Shown here: one piece after another, positions 43,001 through 51,445 of the stretch
Layout: each line of letters opens with the position of its first letter
Position numbering within the stretch: position 1 is the stretch's first letter
Origin: Hyaloperonospora brassicae
Lineage: Eukaryota; Oomycota; Peronosporomycetes; Peronosporales; Peronosporaceae
Direction: 5' to 3'
DNA: 64,000 nt
NCBI GenBank assembly: GCA_947650285.1
Contig: CANTFL010001286.1
Coordinates: forward strand, 1 to 64,000
Position numbers and translations under genes: made by a program
Notes under the pieces: model-generated
Database searches by the model: none
What the model was told of the DNA's origin: nothing
What the model saw: the letters and a program-made list of their open reading frames with translations, nothing else

Positions 43001-46000
43001 TTGAGGAAGAGCTGCTACGAGGAAAAGAGCTCACCGAAGAAGCCGAGGGACTGACGCGTGCTCAGCGAATGCTTCGATCGGCTTCAACACCTGTTAAAAA
43101 TCGAGGTGCAGGTATTTGCCAGTACCCAAGCGATATAACACGGGAGAAGTCTGGATTTGTGCATGTGCATAATGCGTGCCCGAGCAACGTGTCTGGAAAC
43201 AGCGAACGTTTGGAGTCTCTGGAAGTGGAGATGCACACTTTTGGGGTCCTATTATTCATGCTTTCGCAAAGCCAACAGTCTTCTACATTCTCTTATCTAG
43301 TTCGACCGCAGATGCTTCGCGGTCTGCTAGGAATGCTTCGTCTTGCGTCACCTCGGTCCCAACGTGTCGTCAAGCTGCTTCTTCGCAGAATGTGCTGTAG
43401 CGGACATGTCAGGCCTGACGATGTTGGTGATATCCTTGGATCCGAGTCTGTGCTGATCGATTTGCTGCTCGACCAAGTAGCTGAGTCAGTGTGTAGCACA
43501 GCTGCACCCATGGCAACTCACGCAGTCGTTGTTCCAGCAAATAGCGTCCAGGTCGGAGCAACGGTCAAAGAAGATTCGATGACGTTGTCTGAGTCATTGA
43601 GCAACCCAATGGGGTATCGGTCTGGCGACATTTCCTTGGTGGTGGCCTCGGAAAGCGTGGCGTTATTGCGACATCTATTGGTGAATGAACACTGGAAGGA
43701 GAAGGTTTCCGAGAACTTGTGCAACGCAATCCACAATATTGCCCCCATATTAGCTAGGAAGACACCGGGTCCACAGTCGATAAAGAGTATGAGGGCAAGC
43801 TCGGATTCCTTCGACATCCGACTGCGGACAGCCATTATTCGAGCTGTCGGGGCTCTTTGTGTTTTGGGCACTCATTCGGATTGCATACGAATTGGCGGCA
43901 AAGTTGCAGTTCCTACTCAAAACACTAACATCAGTGGGGCCTGCATACCAGCAGACGCAAGCACACACTCTGTTACCGCGACGTTGATTGAGATGAGTGC
44001 GCGTGATTCTACCATTCGAGTTGTTTTTCACCCTCATTCGTCCGAGTCGGATTTCGATCCCAGCCACAATGTCCAGGATGTCGACTTGACGGTGCTCTCG
44101 CCGACTGAAGAAGTACTGTTGCCTCCATCAGCAGTGCCGCTGACAACGGACATGCTGCCAGTGATTCTCCAGCTGTCATTGTTGGAAAGTTCAAGTCTGT
44201 TGGAAGAGTGTGGTAGCTTGTGGCGATCACAAATTCGTTCTCGTGCGCTCTTGGCTTTGGAGGCTCTATTGCACCAGTCGGCCCAATTGACTAAACGTTT
44301 TGCGCATGACACGGTGACGAAGACTCTGATTCGCTTTGCTTTGACTCCGGTATGTCTGGACAGCTTTGTCAGTCTGCCGCTCCTACAGGAGCGAGGTCGA
44401 ATGGTTTTATGCCGCCTGATCGAATCCTCAACTCCACTCGGTGAAGCAATGTTTCATGGACTGCAGGAGCCTACTGTCCCAGCACTTGCCACGAGTGAAT
44501 CAACATCAGCAAATGTGAGCGGCATTGAAGTGAACAATGACCCCGCCGAGGAAGAAACAGAAGCATACCGTGTTCGAAGAGGTTTCGCGTCGACGTTGGC
44601 TGCGATGGGATTTGAGTTCGATTTGTGTATGTCCGCATTGGAACACTCTCGCGATGACCCAAATTTAGCCGTTGAATGGCTGATGGGCGACGGTGCTGCG
44701 ACGTACCAGGAACGCCGGAAAGCGCAGTACTTAGCCCGGGCAAGTCTGGCAGTCCATGAACTCGCTCATGAAGCGGATGGGATGACAGGTCTGACGATTG
44801 AAGCTAAGGCGATGGAGCTCGAGGGTATCTCTGGGATGCCGTACTGTCTTGCATTATGTGCGTTAGAGCTGTCGAACAGTAACCCCGATCATGCTATGGA
44901 GTGGTTAATGGAGCACGGCAGCACGTATGCCGAGAAACCCGACTCACTAGCATTGTTGAGCGACGCTTTTTTAGCAGCAAGATCTGTCGTGTTGGAAGAT
45001 CAAGCGGCTTTGGAAGAGATCGATCAGCCTGATCCGCTCGTACTGTCTTCCAACTGTCATACCACCACGGCGGCTGAGCATGCGGGCTCAAACTCTGCTA
45101 CGCGAGGCGTAGATCAGTCTTACGCGCCGAAGGCCGATGCGATGGCAGTGACTCTTGCTCCGATCTTGGCATCAGTTCTTCCTAAGTCCAACTTGGGCGT
45201 TGCAGCAGCACGTGATGCGAGTACGACAGCCTTCTTCCCACTCGACCCTGGCTATTTGACCCCAAACGTTCTCTTGACGGTAACGAGTGACGTTGGCCCA
45301 GTTCATCAATTAGCTACGAGCGGACGGACAGGTATCTACAGGCGTTATTCACCTGACGACGGTGTGCTTTTGACGTTTTTGAACACGGAATCTGGTGCAT
45401 GCGAAGACGAATGGATCCCTGCGCGAGACTTGCGTCGAGTTGTGAGGATTTATGACGAGCCGTTAGAAGACGTGAACAGCATACATCGCGTAGCAATCCG
45501 AACGGAAGATGCTCTGTCTACTTATTACGCCAGACGTGCGATCACGGCATTGCTTTGCTCTTTCACTCCTGTTGACCGTTCGCGTTCGGAAGCGACAGGA
45601 ATGGCTACTGATGAATCCGCAGATAAACCGCCATTGCAGCTGTCTTCGTACGCGAGTGAGATCATGAATGTAGTTGGAGGTCCGCGTCAATTCCTACGTC
45701 TTCTGAAAATGGCGTCTGCGTCCGAGATGCATTTCACAAACGCCTCGAAGGAAAGTGGATTTGGTTTACCAGACAGGAGCTGGGTGCGTTGTCAACCGGT
45801 TTCTGATAACACTGAGCAACACGTTTCCTTGCTGACAAGCATGCGGACCTTAGCACTGAGAATCCTTCGTGAAGAATCACGAACTGCTGCAGAACGGCGT
45901 TGTCTCCCAAGTCTTAGCACCAAGGGTCCGATTTGTCGTCCAGTTTGTCAAGCTCGTGCAAGCCACGAAGAACAAGAGAATGCTTCGGGTAGAGTTACTG

Positions 46001-49000
46001 CTATGCCCGGAGACACGCAAACACTTTCACGATCTACAGCAGCAGTACCTGCGACATTGGATGAAGCAAGACATGGGGAATGGCTAGATCATGAAAGCAA
46101 GGACGAAGACGCTGCTTTAGAGTGCACGCAAAGAACCTGCCAGTTGCTCGATATTGAGGCGCAGAAAGGTGCTAGCGCGTACATGGGTGACAACGTGGAC
46201 GATCACGATACGCTGCTATCGAGTGTGCTGATTGAAGATTGCGTTGGTCACTTTGTAGAATCGACGCGAATGGCAGGAGACGGGGAAGGCACGGTACTAC
46301 CGCTCCGAGAGTTCCAGTCGCTGCACCCGTACTTTGGTCGATGCGACTATGCCCGAGTCGTTAGAGTTGACAGCCCTTGTAGCTGTTTGCGTATTGTATT
46401 CGATCATCGCTGTCGATTGGGGGCCAAGACAACGTTGACGTTCTTCGCAGACTCGGACTGTAAGGAGCGTATTGGGGTCGTTGACGATGCCATGACGGCT
46501 ACTGGCCATCTTCTACCCGACATGATTATCCGTTCGCACCAGTTCTGGTTCCGCTTTACAGCTTCGGAGGAGCACGCCACCAACCATACTGGCTATGGCT
46601 ATCGCTTCCAAGTAAAACCCATGGCTAGCATCCGCTGGACAAAAGAATCTGAGGTGCTGACAGGCCCGTCACTGGAGTGGGCGTGCTGGGTATTGGAACT
46701 TTTGCTGAACGACGCGACGGAGTTGATAGCCCATGGAGGTGTGCACAACCGTAAAATTTATGGCGCACTTGTACGCTACCTGCGTTCACCAGGAACTCCG
46801 CATAAAGGTCGCATTGTACGCTTATTGCAACAGTTGTTGCATCACCCCGAACTGTTTCCGGCTGACGAGGTGCCTGATTTGGATGCACTGCAGTCGATTT
46901 GTCGATTGGCATTGACATGCGCTGAGGGTGACCAAGCAAGGAAAAAAGTGTTCATCTCAGCACACTTGCTCCAGATTGTGGAGTTGTCCATGATGACCTC
47001 TTCCGCTTCGTCTGCTTTTCAGCGCAAGCTTGCTGGCGCCAATACAACATCAGGGCCAGTTCTCAGCACACCTTTTGACATGCCAGTGCCGTTTGAGCGG
47101 AAGTGTGTGGCTGGTAGCTTGAACGACGTGTCGGTGCTCACGAAGTTTTTGCTTGGACAAGTAGAGAATCTTCCTGAATATATTCTCGTTGCGATATGGC
47201 TGGAGGTCTACGGGTCTTCTGCAGTGATCGAAAGTTCCCACCCTTACACCCCTGGTCGCCCGTCGAATGGCGTAGTGGTGTTCGAAGGTGCTCAAGCTCT
47301 TCGAGTGACGTTCGATTCACGCTGTTCACTGGCGCCTGGCCACGACCAAACAATGCCACGACTCGATCTCGCCAGCTACGTGATTACTTCACGTGACAGC
47401 GAAGCAGTGAAAGACATTTGCAGCAATCGAGTGTACTCGGAGGAGAGTACGTGGCCTGACGCGGCCGTTTCTTACGATGGAAACAATCTCGAGTACACGT
47501 TTCTCGCAGACGAAAACGAAGGCGGCCACTTTGGCTTTGCAGTGACTGTGAATGCATTGGGCATTCCGCAGGAGACACAGCTCGCTCGCGCGACTGTCAC
47601 AGACATGGAACGTGTCTTGCAAAAACTTGTTCTGCTACAAACAGCTTCGGGTGACTTGTCAAATGACGACCGCTGGACAGAAGCGATGGACTCGCAGCTT
47701 GTGGATTGGGTGAACAAGCACGTGGAACCTCCAGCATCCCTGTCTTCGAGCCCGACAGCGACTCGGCATTCTGTACATCTACAGCCCGTGGATATACAGC
47801 TCAGCCAAACGCTCGATGGGGTGCGGTGCTCAAAGTTACTGAATGTGCCACTGGAGACGCTGCAACTTCGGTTTGCTCTGTTGAAGTACCTGAACTCGAG
47901 TCTGCAACACTGCCTGTCATTTATCGATCTGCGTGACACGACAGCACCGTGGACATTGGCTTACCGACTGCGTCAGCTAAGCCACTGCATCTTCTTTGAT
48001 GTGAAAAATGCGCTGGTGGAAGCTGCAATCGAAGCTACGAATATGCCACGGGACATTTCTGGTGCAAACTCACAGCAGCAAACAGCGCGTATCACACTGG
48101 ACAGAATACAGGCGCTTGAGTCGCGTGATGACCGTGAAGTGGAGCCGTCTGTGTCGGAATGCTTCTTTGCTCAAGCTTTCCGTCAACTGCATCAGGTAGA
48201 CCCGACACTACTTCGACGTCAAATTGACAGCAAGGGTCGCCTCTTCAGTGTCAAATTCCGCGGAGAGGAAGGTGTGGACTGGGGCGGAGTGTATCGTGAG
48301 GGTGCCACGTCCATGATTGACGACTTGTTCTCACCGCACTTCCATTTGTTTGTCTTGTGCCCCAATGGTCAGCACGACACGGGTGACAATCGAGGAATGT
48401 ATCTGCCCAACCCCAAGTGCACGTCTCCGGTTGCCATACAGATGTTTGCATTTGTCGGCCAGCTCTTGGGAATTTCACTGCGCACGCACGGGGACTTTCC
48501 GTTCATGCTGCCATCACTCGTGTGGAAGCGACTAATTGGCCAAACACCCGCGCGCGCCGATCTTGAAGCCACCGACGCTATGTTTGTCCAGATGCTCGAC
48601 GGCATTGCAAATTGCGAGAAGGATGGCATCTCGACGGACGCAGAGTTCGACACGGCCTTCGATGGCCTCGAGTTGCGTTTTACGGCCTCGTCATGCACGG
48701 GCGAGGAGATGGAGCTCGTACCAGGTGGCCGCCTCATCAAGGTCGAGTTCCACAACCGACTGGAGTATTGTCGCCTTGCAGAACTCGCTCGTCTGGACGA
48801 AGGCAGCGCGCAGGTGGCTGCCATAGCCCAAGGCTTTGCGACGCTTTTCCCTCGTCGTGTGCTGACACTTCTGACGTGGCAGGAGCTCGAGATACTCGCG
48901 TGTGGCTCGCCCAAGATCGACCTGGACCTTTGGCAGAGACACACGCTGTACGATGGCTACTCGGAGGATGACCCTGCCGTGTTGCTCTTCTGGGAGATAC

Positions 49001-49254
49001 TCGCGGAGTTTACAGACGCGCAACGTGCAGACTTTGTGCGCTTTGCATGGGGCCGGAGTCGTCTACCTCGCGGCAAGTGGCTGCAACCCTTCAAGTTGTC
49101 CAAGAAAGGTGGGCGTGATGCCACACGCAGCCTGCCGGTCGCTCACACTTGCTTCTTCTCGGTCGAGCTGCCGCCCTATACGTCGCGCGAGACGATGCGC
49201 TCCATGCTGCTTGCTACGATCACCTTTGGTCTTGGTGGCATCCTGATGGCCTGA
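34033..49254 (+). CDS. Giant HECT E3 ubiquitin ligase (5,073 residues)
   Basis: One uninterrupted 15.2-kb frame. Visible modules in order: a CxxC finger-like patch (about 73-100), a discoidin/F5-8-type C-like domain (about 289-415), SPRY (about 536-691), an NPCBM-like beta domain (about 753-853), a RanBP2-type zinc finger (WACSKC...CAIC, about 871-892), a second SPRY-like domain (about 1,566-1,740), a concanavalin/LamG domain (about 2,516-2,678), two UBA domains (MGFEFDLCMSALE..., about 3,516-3,556 and 3,595-3,633), two CUB-like beta domains (about 4,090-4,200 and 4,400-4,510) and a C-terminal HECT domain (about 4,697-5,073). The catalytic cysteine is Cys5040 in LPVAHTCFFSVELPPY. HECT ligases take ubiquitin from an E2 onto this cysteine and pass it to substrate lysines. 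The domain mix recalls the HERC/HECTD4 group of large ligases; the substrate is unknown. The tail-to-tail neighbour is 239 bp away. Confidence 0.93.
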   Translation: MDEEELEPTLVGDAVESFIAAAGALGAGPSVPVDHTAHSGAPQAEADVWGTRDDEDGWMPKPARLHSGRTQCCAVCAAPLQYTSATSWDEYLQSEEHLDQLQANVLQDAFISSIICGETTAGDLPTEHRMHKSRKLKCRQSVTDYMNMTSAGVMDASGMEKGSVRTLEEMLVEALPTPVYTHVLERRLAVISHSVKVARELMSRDKAKKMSRPAEKAPGNEELHHLAIHTLSALLGAFDYKNPQALRPFKELSQLLTYFPVLSLYTFWSPMKKPPETVLTLGKEAVSASSETVGSEAHEAHCAVNGVDNTYWQSQSNPGTVYFGLRTTELAKATSISIHWHMKCVPQTVGLQYRLEGSDHFVQIVKDRTVSLPGPTVIETCVPVCCREARIVMAGASPVNGSGTYAIEHLRLTKSAPSSLFADPIVTINAIADWLLGTLSTANEVMIAEALEALRAWALSTASLNVTLLFADMLLELHADEKKLLRSQVVALASEQGHLLLNGINAYHHDRSQRETHGEAKVDHDEVCNVDAVFESSSSSAGVAIEQDGLVVRTRETRYQYAAVNCGITTGKASWRFRLDADTQDDEMTCFGAAILPVTVNGYDSSPSLWMLRGYNGNLYARGHKLSQTIGKVHPGDIVQVDVDMSEGTLAYKINSTDYGVVFNDLAGHEIHPAVSFYGSGKVVTLLEVTKWDYPSDLANANLVFLSNIREYHFSVGYGTLGKSNQLGCADNGDTSASPDNDTPTSRSTLISINGEDKQHCLSTCPLSHDDAYVIYDLSEAYHTVSGAVAVNDVMHDEDDHDNGVALVYRIFGDAKLLWQSKPVSTMFRMERFEVSVRNVRMLEMRVSCQGSDHHAHAIWVDPCLHPVEEWACSKCNFVNLGSANACAICTTGHRNQGLKVVDSPTIEEASKKSMPHAFVEGGHTAHDSESLCELGTTIIGQIYNLYEHGSNCTATVKPSIQFEEPFCRQPSKDVFSLLLAMLRRYHGSFIRCGVDARSSGNAKRMHDGCVYILGIICANLESITCYDVNDPAVELGLSIDLLIGLRDELEVLTRLREAPQTLTDDIEKAAAQTIVTGLPVLYPSATGKLELLLQLLRLYVSRAMDVTPACYFVLTSVMELLATPGPDGILTLMPFVAAEEAKRKGSSVDEVDKAAWVSAVTETIKILMQIAVNAQEREFAADTYPSSIEADVSRDRLPDIAIHLMKTYQLYLLSEAVGLTKDTTIERTFDNIGDANESKAAFQRRLQVQEASIQFGLLSLSAYTDLISSIVSLQAEESFILPRAAALCRASVRSFNIPLLSDMLPWFVACLCLMRRQTWFARQILPAVVRLLEVLDHFCSESQAVAKSAHRFQELEIYKKARLIEAQETERAIALEKDLSCRSHNSKRLYNVFRQLYTGEKDHFEGQIGFQFEAVSFFTIVALGRSVNPIRHGGRLIRDHTIRLWEDESQALVAQVTIGGNSKKDACGYVFEMLPLPAKLTQGKLYRLTTQEFANGGDPWYKRENLLDEEYDKSFIKILRDCYASGSAGFPASQNMIGAAYGVPTFLVQDEAPLARLPLFVPPHGCLSLRFDPKKKLSSVCISHTGTSVYVKDGSTDTWRTCLLRTAFLHGVHSVDFSLKCLRAGGTSSGHVCIGIDWQQAHEKCRSSSQLSAYEMFVGKSTTSVGWMPSIGSVWIRGARYDYGPKLPVAVGDIFTMIVDYDLQLLSFAYNGRRLGVAVGPKEFKPLGATMEELPKMVFAGVSLYSTQDLVQLCPSGIVESSLQVHWLFDLHNSLASLAGRIAGSLIAGHPIYETEEELLPWLQSSLLSGGIAKSDAGQHQSCKNESLLWSDALQAECARYLVKGHTSESGVLTSLSPSTLSNVQRNSVLDNLGSGGRSQASEVERNSLFWEEWTADMTDHGSVQLIMSWLEKHYPDSTLLSRLGRFPSCERWMCAALIMHAPAHVLQEVQAIAVGARASEDGENIGADPFVAYTDLAPSDDLICVWKRVMMLRHRLIKIRQGYRAREADDSSRAEPGLPEEKPGEFSATPVEQSDTSFLLKQFGGKVNLERSVVAPKTFDDHLQQMIQRARFLCKLAPPSEEADRLKGDSHVALFKLAEKWSTQTTFPSLKPVLERWKVLGKADRSKWSGIVDILRAQHRWRARRSSTQSLASTKTSGTSAQSVAGDATISTEGSGDLSRAKKYHYTNTFSAMMKACELYIRDGTGAPPEVLTLLLERRQRRSDCRLFGLQAMKSILSTLSFDSAIHNAIIFLRPAMRGFTESEKESREQNDGHVIAETFRATVRHHYLKGLEGCNRQIIEKVQTAFRELYTYLAQLLGSGSGHSVSDPQLKQSILCAWCLDFEAQDHQFLLDTGMLLHLQEIFSISSVQREVVEEYGSMSRNTMLPRESFDIYSSINWHPLSEKFVQEGLVRSGYVTKRDVLRLLRRAPRYACPVEWWQKNDLENDSDAISSTARHTASSLSLLYADMLAKLERKLQGPFLSASTSKVLQFGDRKVSKTVHGGQTGASHKPDKVSYVEMPALGEVKDFTIEMWIFPTELGEIQALRCDHGVQTGSVYLELIGRRLQVSIPGNFPREQLFESYQFETFVWTHCAVTYDAENRHLQFFVNGDLSEKMEYERVCSSVTFRPSRLGCWMNSAGTHGAALENAFSQREFKGSIAEVRIWKTSRTRQDIQHDFQRSIPLVKRSNEAFVVKSRTLSNDMIGLWHLTEGEGIYSFDRSHALEATACDSDPRSHNLTISHCLWVSSPSRLPVFGSGKIDDMSVNEWSWTVMCIRSFQRKIRSWLTTRFHESVRITKLVCAHEEHNAMKRWNSSSRTDVDSDVKLFDDDDGTYTDGSTGHQLDTTTSRLLSQWAACTDEQIIIRKHTRKCAWVVFRFLASTGISGAYDRREEEARAVAAAAKTKRKKRLQKSGGPGNVASSAVNGLLRTEISHASPLGVPDDNSTTRTAEVASEAAKCAATNRELEEPVLQTLWFSKEFHRKVFEALEEELLRGKELTEEAEGLTRAQRMLRSASTPVKNRGAGICQYPSDITREKSGFVHVHNACPSNVSGNSERLESLEVEMHTFGVLLFMLSQSQQSSTFSYLVRPQMLRGLLGMLRLASPRSQRVVKLLLRRMCCSGHVRPDDVGDILGSESVLIDLLLDQVAESVCSTAAPMATHAVVVPANSVQVGATVKEDSMTLSESLSNPMGYRSGDISLVVASESVALLRHLLVNEHWKEKVSENLCNAIHNIAPILARKTPGPQSIKSMRASSDSFDIRLRTAIIRAVGALCVLGTHSDCIRIGGKVAVPTQNTNISGACIPADASTHSVTATLIEMSARDSTIRVVFHPHSSESDFDPSHNVQDVDLTVLSPTEEVLLPPSAVPLTTDMLPVILQLSLLESSSLLEECGSLWRSQIRSRALLALEALLHQSAQLTKRFAHDTVTKTLIRFALTPVCLDSFVSLPLLQERGRMVLCRLIESSTPLGEAMFHGLQEPTVPALATSESTSANVSGIEVNNDPAEEETEAYRVRRGFASTLAAMGFEFDLCMSALEHSRDDPNLAVEWLMGDGAATYQERRKAQYLARASLAVHELAHEADGMTGLTIEAKAMELEGISGMPYCLALCALELSNSNPDHAMEWLMEHGSTYAEKPDSLALLSDAFLAARSVVLEDQAALEEIDQPDPLVLSSNCHTTTAAEHAGSNSATRGVDQSYAPKADAMAVTLAPILASVLPKSNLGVAAARDASTTAFFPLDPGYLTPNVLLTVTSDVGPVHQLATSGRTGIYRRYSPDDGVLLTFLNTESGACEDEWIPARDLRRVVRIYDEPLEDVNSIHRVAIRTEDALSTYYARRAITALLCSFTPVDRSRSEATGMATDESADKPPLQLSSYASEIMNVVGGPRQFLRLLKMASASEMHFTNASKESGFGLPDRSWVRCQPVSDNTEQHVSLLTSMRTLALRILREESRTAAERRCLPSLSTKGPICRPVCQARASHEEQENASGRVTAMPGDTQTLSRSTAAVPATLDEARHGEWLDHESKDEDAALECTQRTCQLLDIEAQKGASAYMGDNVDDHDTLLSSVLIEDCVGHFVESTRMAGDGEGTVLPLREFQSLHPYFGRCDYARVVRVDSPCSCLRIVFDHRCRLGAKTTLTFFADSDCKERIGVVDDAMTATGHLLPDMIIRSHQFWFRFTASEEHATNHTGYGYRFQVKPMASIRWTKESEVLTGPSLEWACWVLELLLNDATELIAHGGVHNRKIYGALVRYLRSPGTPHKGRIVRLLQQLLHHPELFPADEVPDLDALQSICRLALTCAEGDQARKKVFISAHLLQIVELSMMTSSASSAFQRKLAGANTTSGPVLSTPFDMPVPFERKCVAGSLNDVSVLTKFLLGQVENLPEYILVAIWLEVYGSSAVIESSHPYTPGRPSNGVVVFEGAQALRVTFDSRCSLAPGHDQTMPRLDLASYVITSRDSEAVKDICSNRVYSEESTWPDAAVSYDGNNLEYTFLADENEGGHFGFAVTVNALGIPQETQLARATVTDMERVLQKLVLLQTASGDLSNDDRWTEAMDSQLVDWVNKHVEPPASLSSSPTATRHSVHLQPVDIQLSQTLDGVRCSKLLNVPLETLQLRFALLKYLNSSLQHCLSFIDLRDTTAPWTLAYRLRQLSHCIFFDVKNALVEAAIEATNMPRDISGANSQQQTARITLDRIQALESRDDREVEPSVSECFFAQAFRQLHQVDPTLLRRQIDSKGRLFSVKFRGEEGVDWGGVYREGATSMIDDLFSPHFHLFVLCPNGQHDTGDNRGMYLPNPKCTSPVAIQMFAFVGQLLGISLRTHGDFPFMLPSLVWKRLIGQTPARADLEATDAMFVQMLDGIANCEKDGISTDAEFDTAFDGLELRFTASSCTGEEMELVPGGRLIKVEFHNRLEYCRLAELARLDEGSAQVAAIAQGFATLFPRRVLTLLTWQELEILACGSPKIDLDLWQRHTLYDGYSEDDPAVLLFWEILAEFTDAQRADFVRFAWGRSRLPRGKWLQPFKLSKKGGRDATRSLPVAHTCFFSVELPPYTSRETMRSMLLATITFGLGGILMA

Positions 49255-49493
49255 GAACAGAGTGGCAAACGAACGTTTCTTTGCCCTGCAGTCGCGGCAA
49301 AGTCTCTTACCTGTCGTCAACGCCTGCCACAAGAGCGATTTCACAGCACGACGATGCAAAATACAGAGCCCCACGAATCACGAACAACACAACGCTTCTT
49401 CACTCACTCGCTTTTGCTTCATGTTTGTCCCTTCTCTATCTGCTCAATGCACATTGGAAAGTCACGACCCGACCGTTGCGTAGCGCCACCAAG

Positions 49494-50810
49494 TCACACA
49501 CGCTTGAAGTTGTCAAGTCCGCTGCCTACGACAGTGCATTGCTCCACCTTCATGGCCTGCAGCACGGCCTCTTTGCTGTACTCCATGGACGGCAGCACGA
49601 TCTGTGCGCTCTGACCGATAGCAGCGAGCGGGCCAAGCGACAGACCAGTCTCTTCTCCAGTGAGCAGCACTTTGTCCGTGGCGGTCAACTGCAAGCTGCA
49701 CACACATGTCAACACAACAACAAACAACACAATGCCGTCAGCACACAGCAGTTGCAGCACCGGGTACCAAAAGTTGCACGAACAACGAGAAACAACCTCT
49801 GGGCCAACGCCTCGGCGCGCTTCAACAGGTCGCCATGAGTGAGCACTGCGCCCTTCTTGGGATGCTGACCCTCAACTTCTACAATCGACAACACACACAC
49901 ACACACACAGTACACGAGCGCACTCCCCAACTCAGCAGACAAAACAACAACGACCACAACAACGACCACAACAGCAATGATAATGACCCCACAAAAGCCT
50001 CAGCTCCACACGTACTCGAGTACGTGACTGCAACTGGCGTCTTGTCGCTCAGCGTCTTGGCCACGGCTTTCAGGGCAAACGGCTCGGGGCTGTTGACCAT
50101 CATGCCACTGAGATTGATCATGCCTTCCACCACGTCAAAACTCGTCGTAATGACACTGTGCAAGTGACGAAAGTGCTTCGGACGAAACACTTCTTGGCGC
50201 TCCCGAACTGCGTCAACAACACAATAGCAAAACAACAAAACACCAAAAGCACAGCACCAAAATAACACAACAGCACCAACACCAAAACAACATCCGCGTC
50301 AAAAAGGGCCTCTACAAATGCATACCCTCGCACACTTGATCTCAACCCCCCCCCTTTAGATCGCATCTCACAGGTACTCAGTTCGGGGAACAGCGATTGC
50401 ACCACGTGCGTCTGATTCCGCCCCGCCTGCCTCGGCGCAAACACGAGCCCACTGGCGCAACTGTCGCGCAACACGAACGCGAGCTCTTCGCCCTGCGCCA
50501 CGTCGGGCGCAATGACTGCCGACGTGAGCCCCACTTGGGCCGCCGCCAGTTGCGTCACGACGTTCTCGACGCTGTTCGGCAGCCACAGCGCCAGCACATC
50601 ACCCGCGCGGAACTGGAGCTCGACGAACCCATTGGCCACTTCGTCGACCTTTTCGCGCAGCTCTTTGAAGCTCCAGCGCACGTCCTGCGACGCGCTCCGG
50701 AGCGCCTCTTTGTGCGGCAGACGGGCGACGGCGTCGGCGAGGGCCGCGCTGACGGTGGCGACGCCGCGGCGGGAGAGAGTGCGGCGGCAGAGACGGAGAG
50801 CGAATCGCAT
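49494..50810 (-). pseudogene. Acyl-CoA synthetase (AMP-forming), N-terminal half only
   Basis: Four exons on the minus strand splice in frame: 50,810-50,378, 50,207-50,016, 49,878-49,797 and 49,695-49,494 (introns of 170, 137 and 101 bp, all GT-AG), giving 302 residues. The N-terminus (MRFALRLCRRTLSRRGVATV) is a likely mitochondrial presequence. It is followed by an ANL-family adenylating-enzyme start (ALRSASQDVRWSFKEL, DVLALWLPNSVE). The product stops at 49,494, where such enzymes continue for about 250 residues with the catalytic core and C-terminal lid. The phosphate-binding loop, normally SSGTTGxPKG, reads SSKVEGQHPKKG across the exon 2-3 junction and lacks the glycines. Only 239 bp remain before the HECT gene, so the rest cannot be there. 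I infer a truncated, probably inactive copy. An alternative splice that repairs the loop was not found. Confidence 0.7.
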
Positions 50811-51016
50811 GGCGGCGGCGGCAGAGGAACGAGCGGCGCGAGATGTGGAGCGGCGTTGGTGTGGTGCACACTCGAAGCGCAAGCGGTCAAAAAGGCCGGG
50901 GCGGTCAAAAAGGTTGGGGCTTTTTGACCAATGGTCGACAGGCAAGCGGGAGAGGGGATGGCGTTGCGGGAACGTCGTGGGGTGCACGTGATATGGTGGT
51001 CCAAGTGTTTAAAACA

Positions 51017-51134
51017 GCGTTTGGTCGGACAGCGTGTGTCGGACAGCGTTTAGTCGGACAGCGTTTGGTCGGACAGCGTTTGGTCGGACAGCGTTTGGTC
51101 GGACAGCGTTTGGTCGGGCAGCGTTGGTCGGACC
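51017..51134 (+). repeat. 15-bp minisatellite, eight units
   Basis: Eight head-to-tail units of gcgtttggtcggaca occupy 51,017-51,134. Units two and eight are 14 bp, and units three and seven carry single substitutions. The array lies about 200 bp upstream of the acyl-CoA synthetase start (minus strand) and may be in its promoter. A 15-bp period keeps any frame, but no gene crosses it. Confidence 0.92.
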
Positions 51135-51445
51135 GCGATTCTGCACAAGAGCGACGCCAGTCACGCGATGGACGGGACGACCGACGGCAGTGTCGGAGCA
51201 GCAGCGGCGCAGGTCCAGTACGAAGTCGTGGGCATCGCCCGCACGCGCGTCGTGTTTGCCTCCCGACCAAAGCCTGTGCTCGCGTAGTCCGTGGATGGAA
51301 GAGATCGATGGACACGCGACTTGGGACACTTGAGTCGGGACACGCGACGTTGGAGACTGTGAGAACTAATACACGGACGTGGCTCGACTTGGATGTGGCT
51401 CGACGCGTGGGGCTATTGCGCTGCTGGCGGCATGAACGTTGTGTG

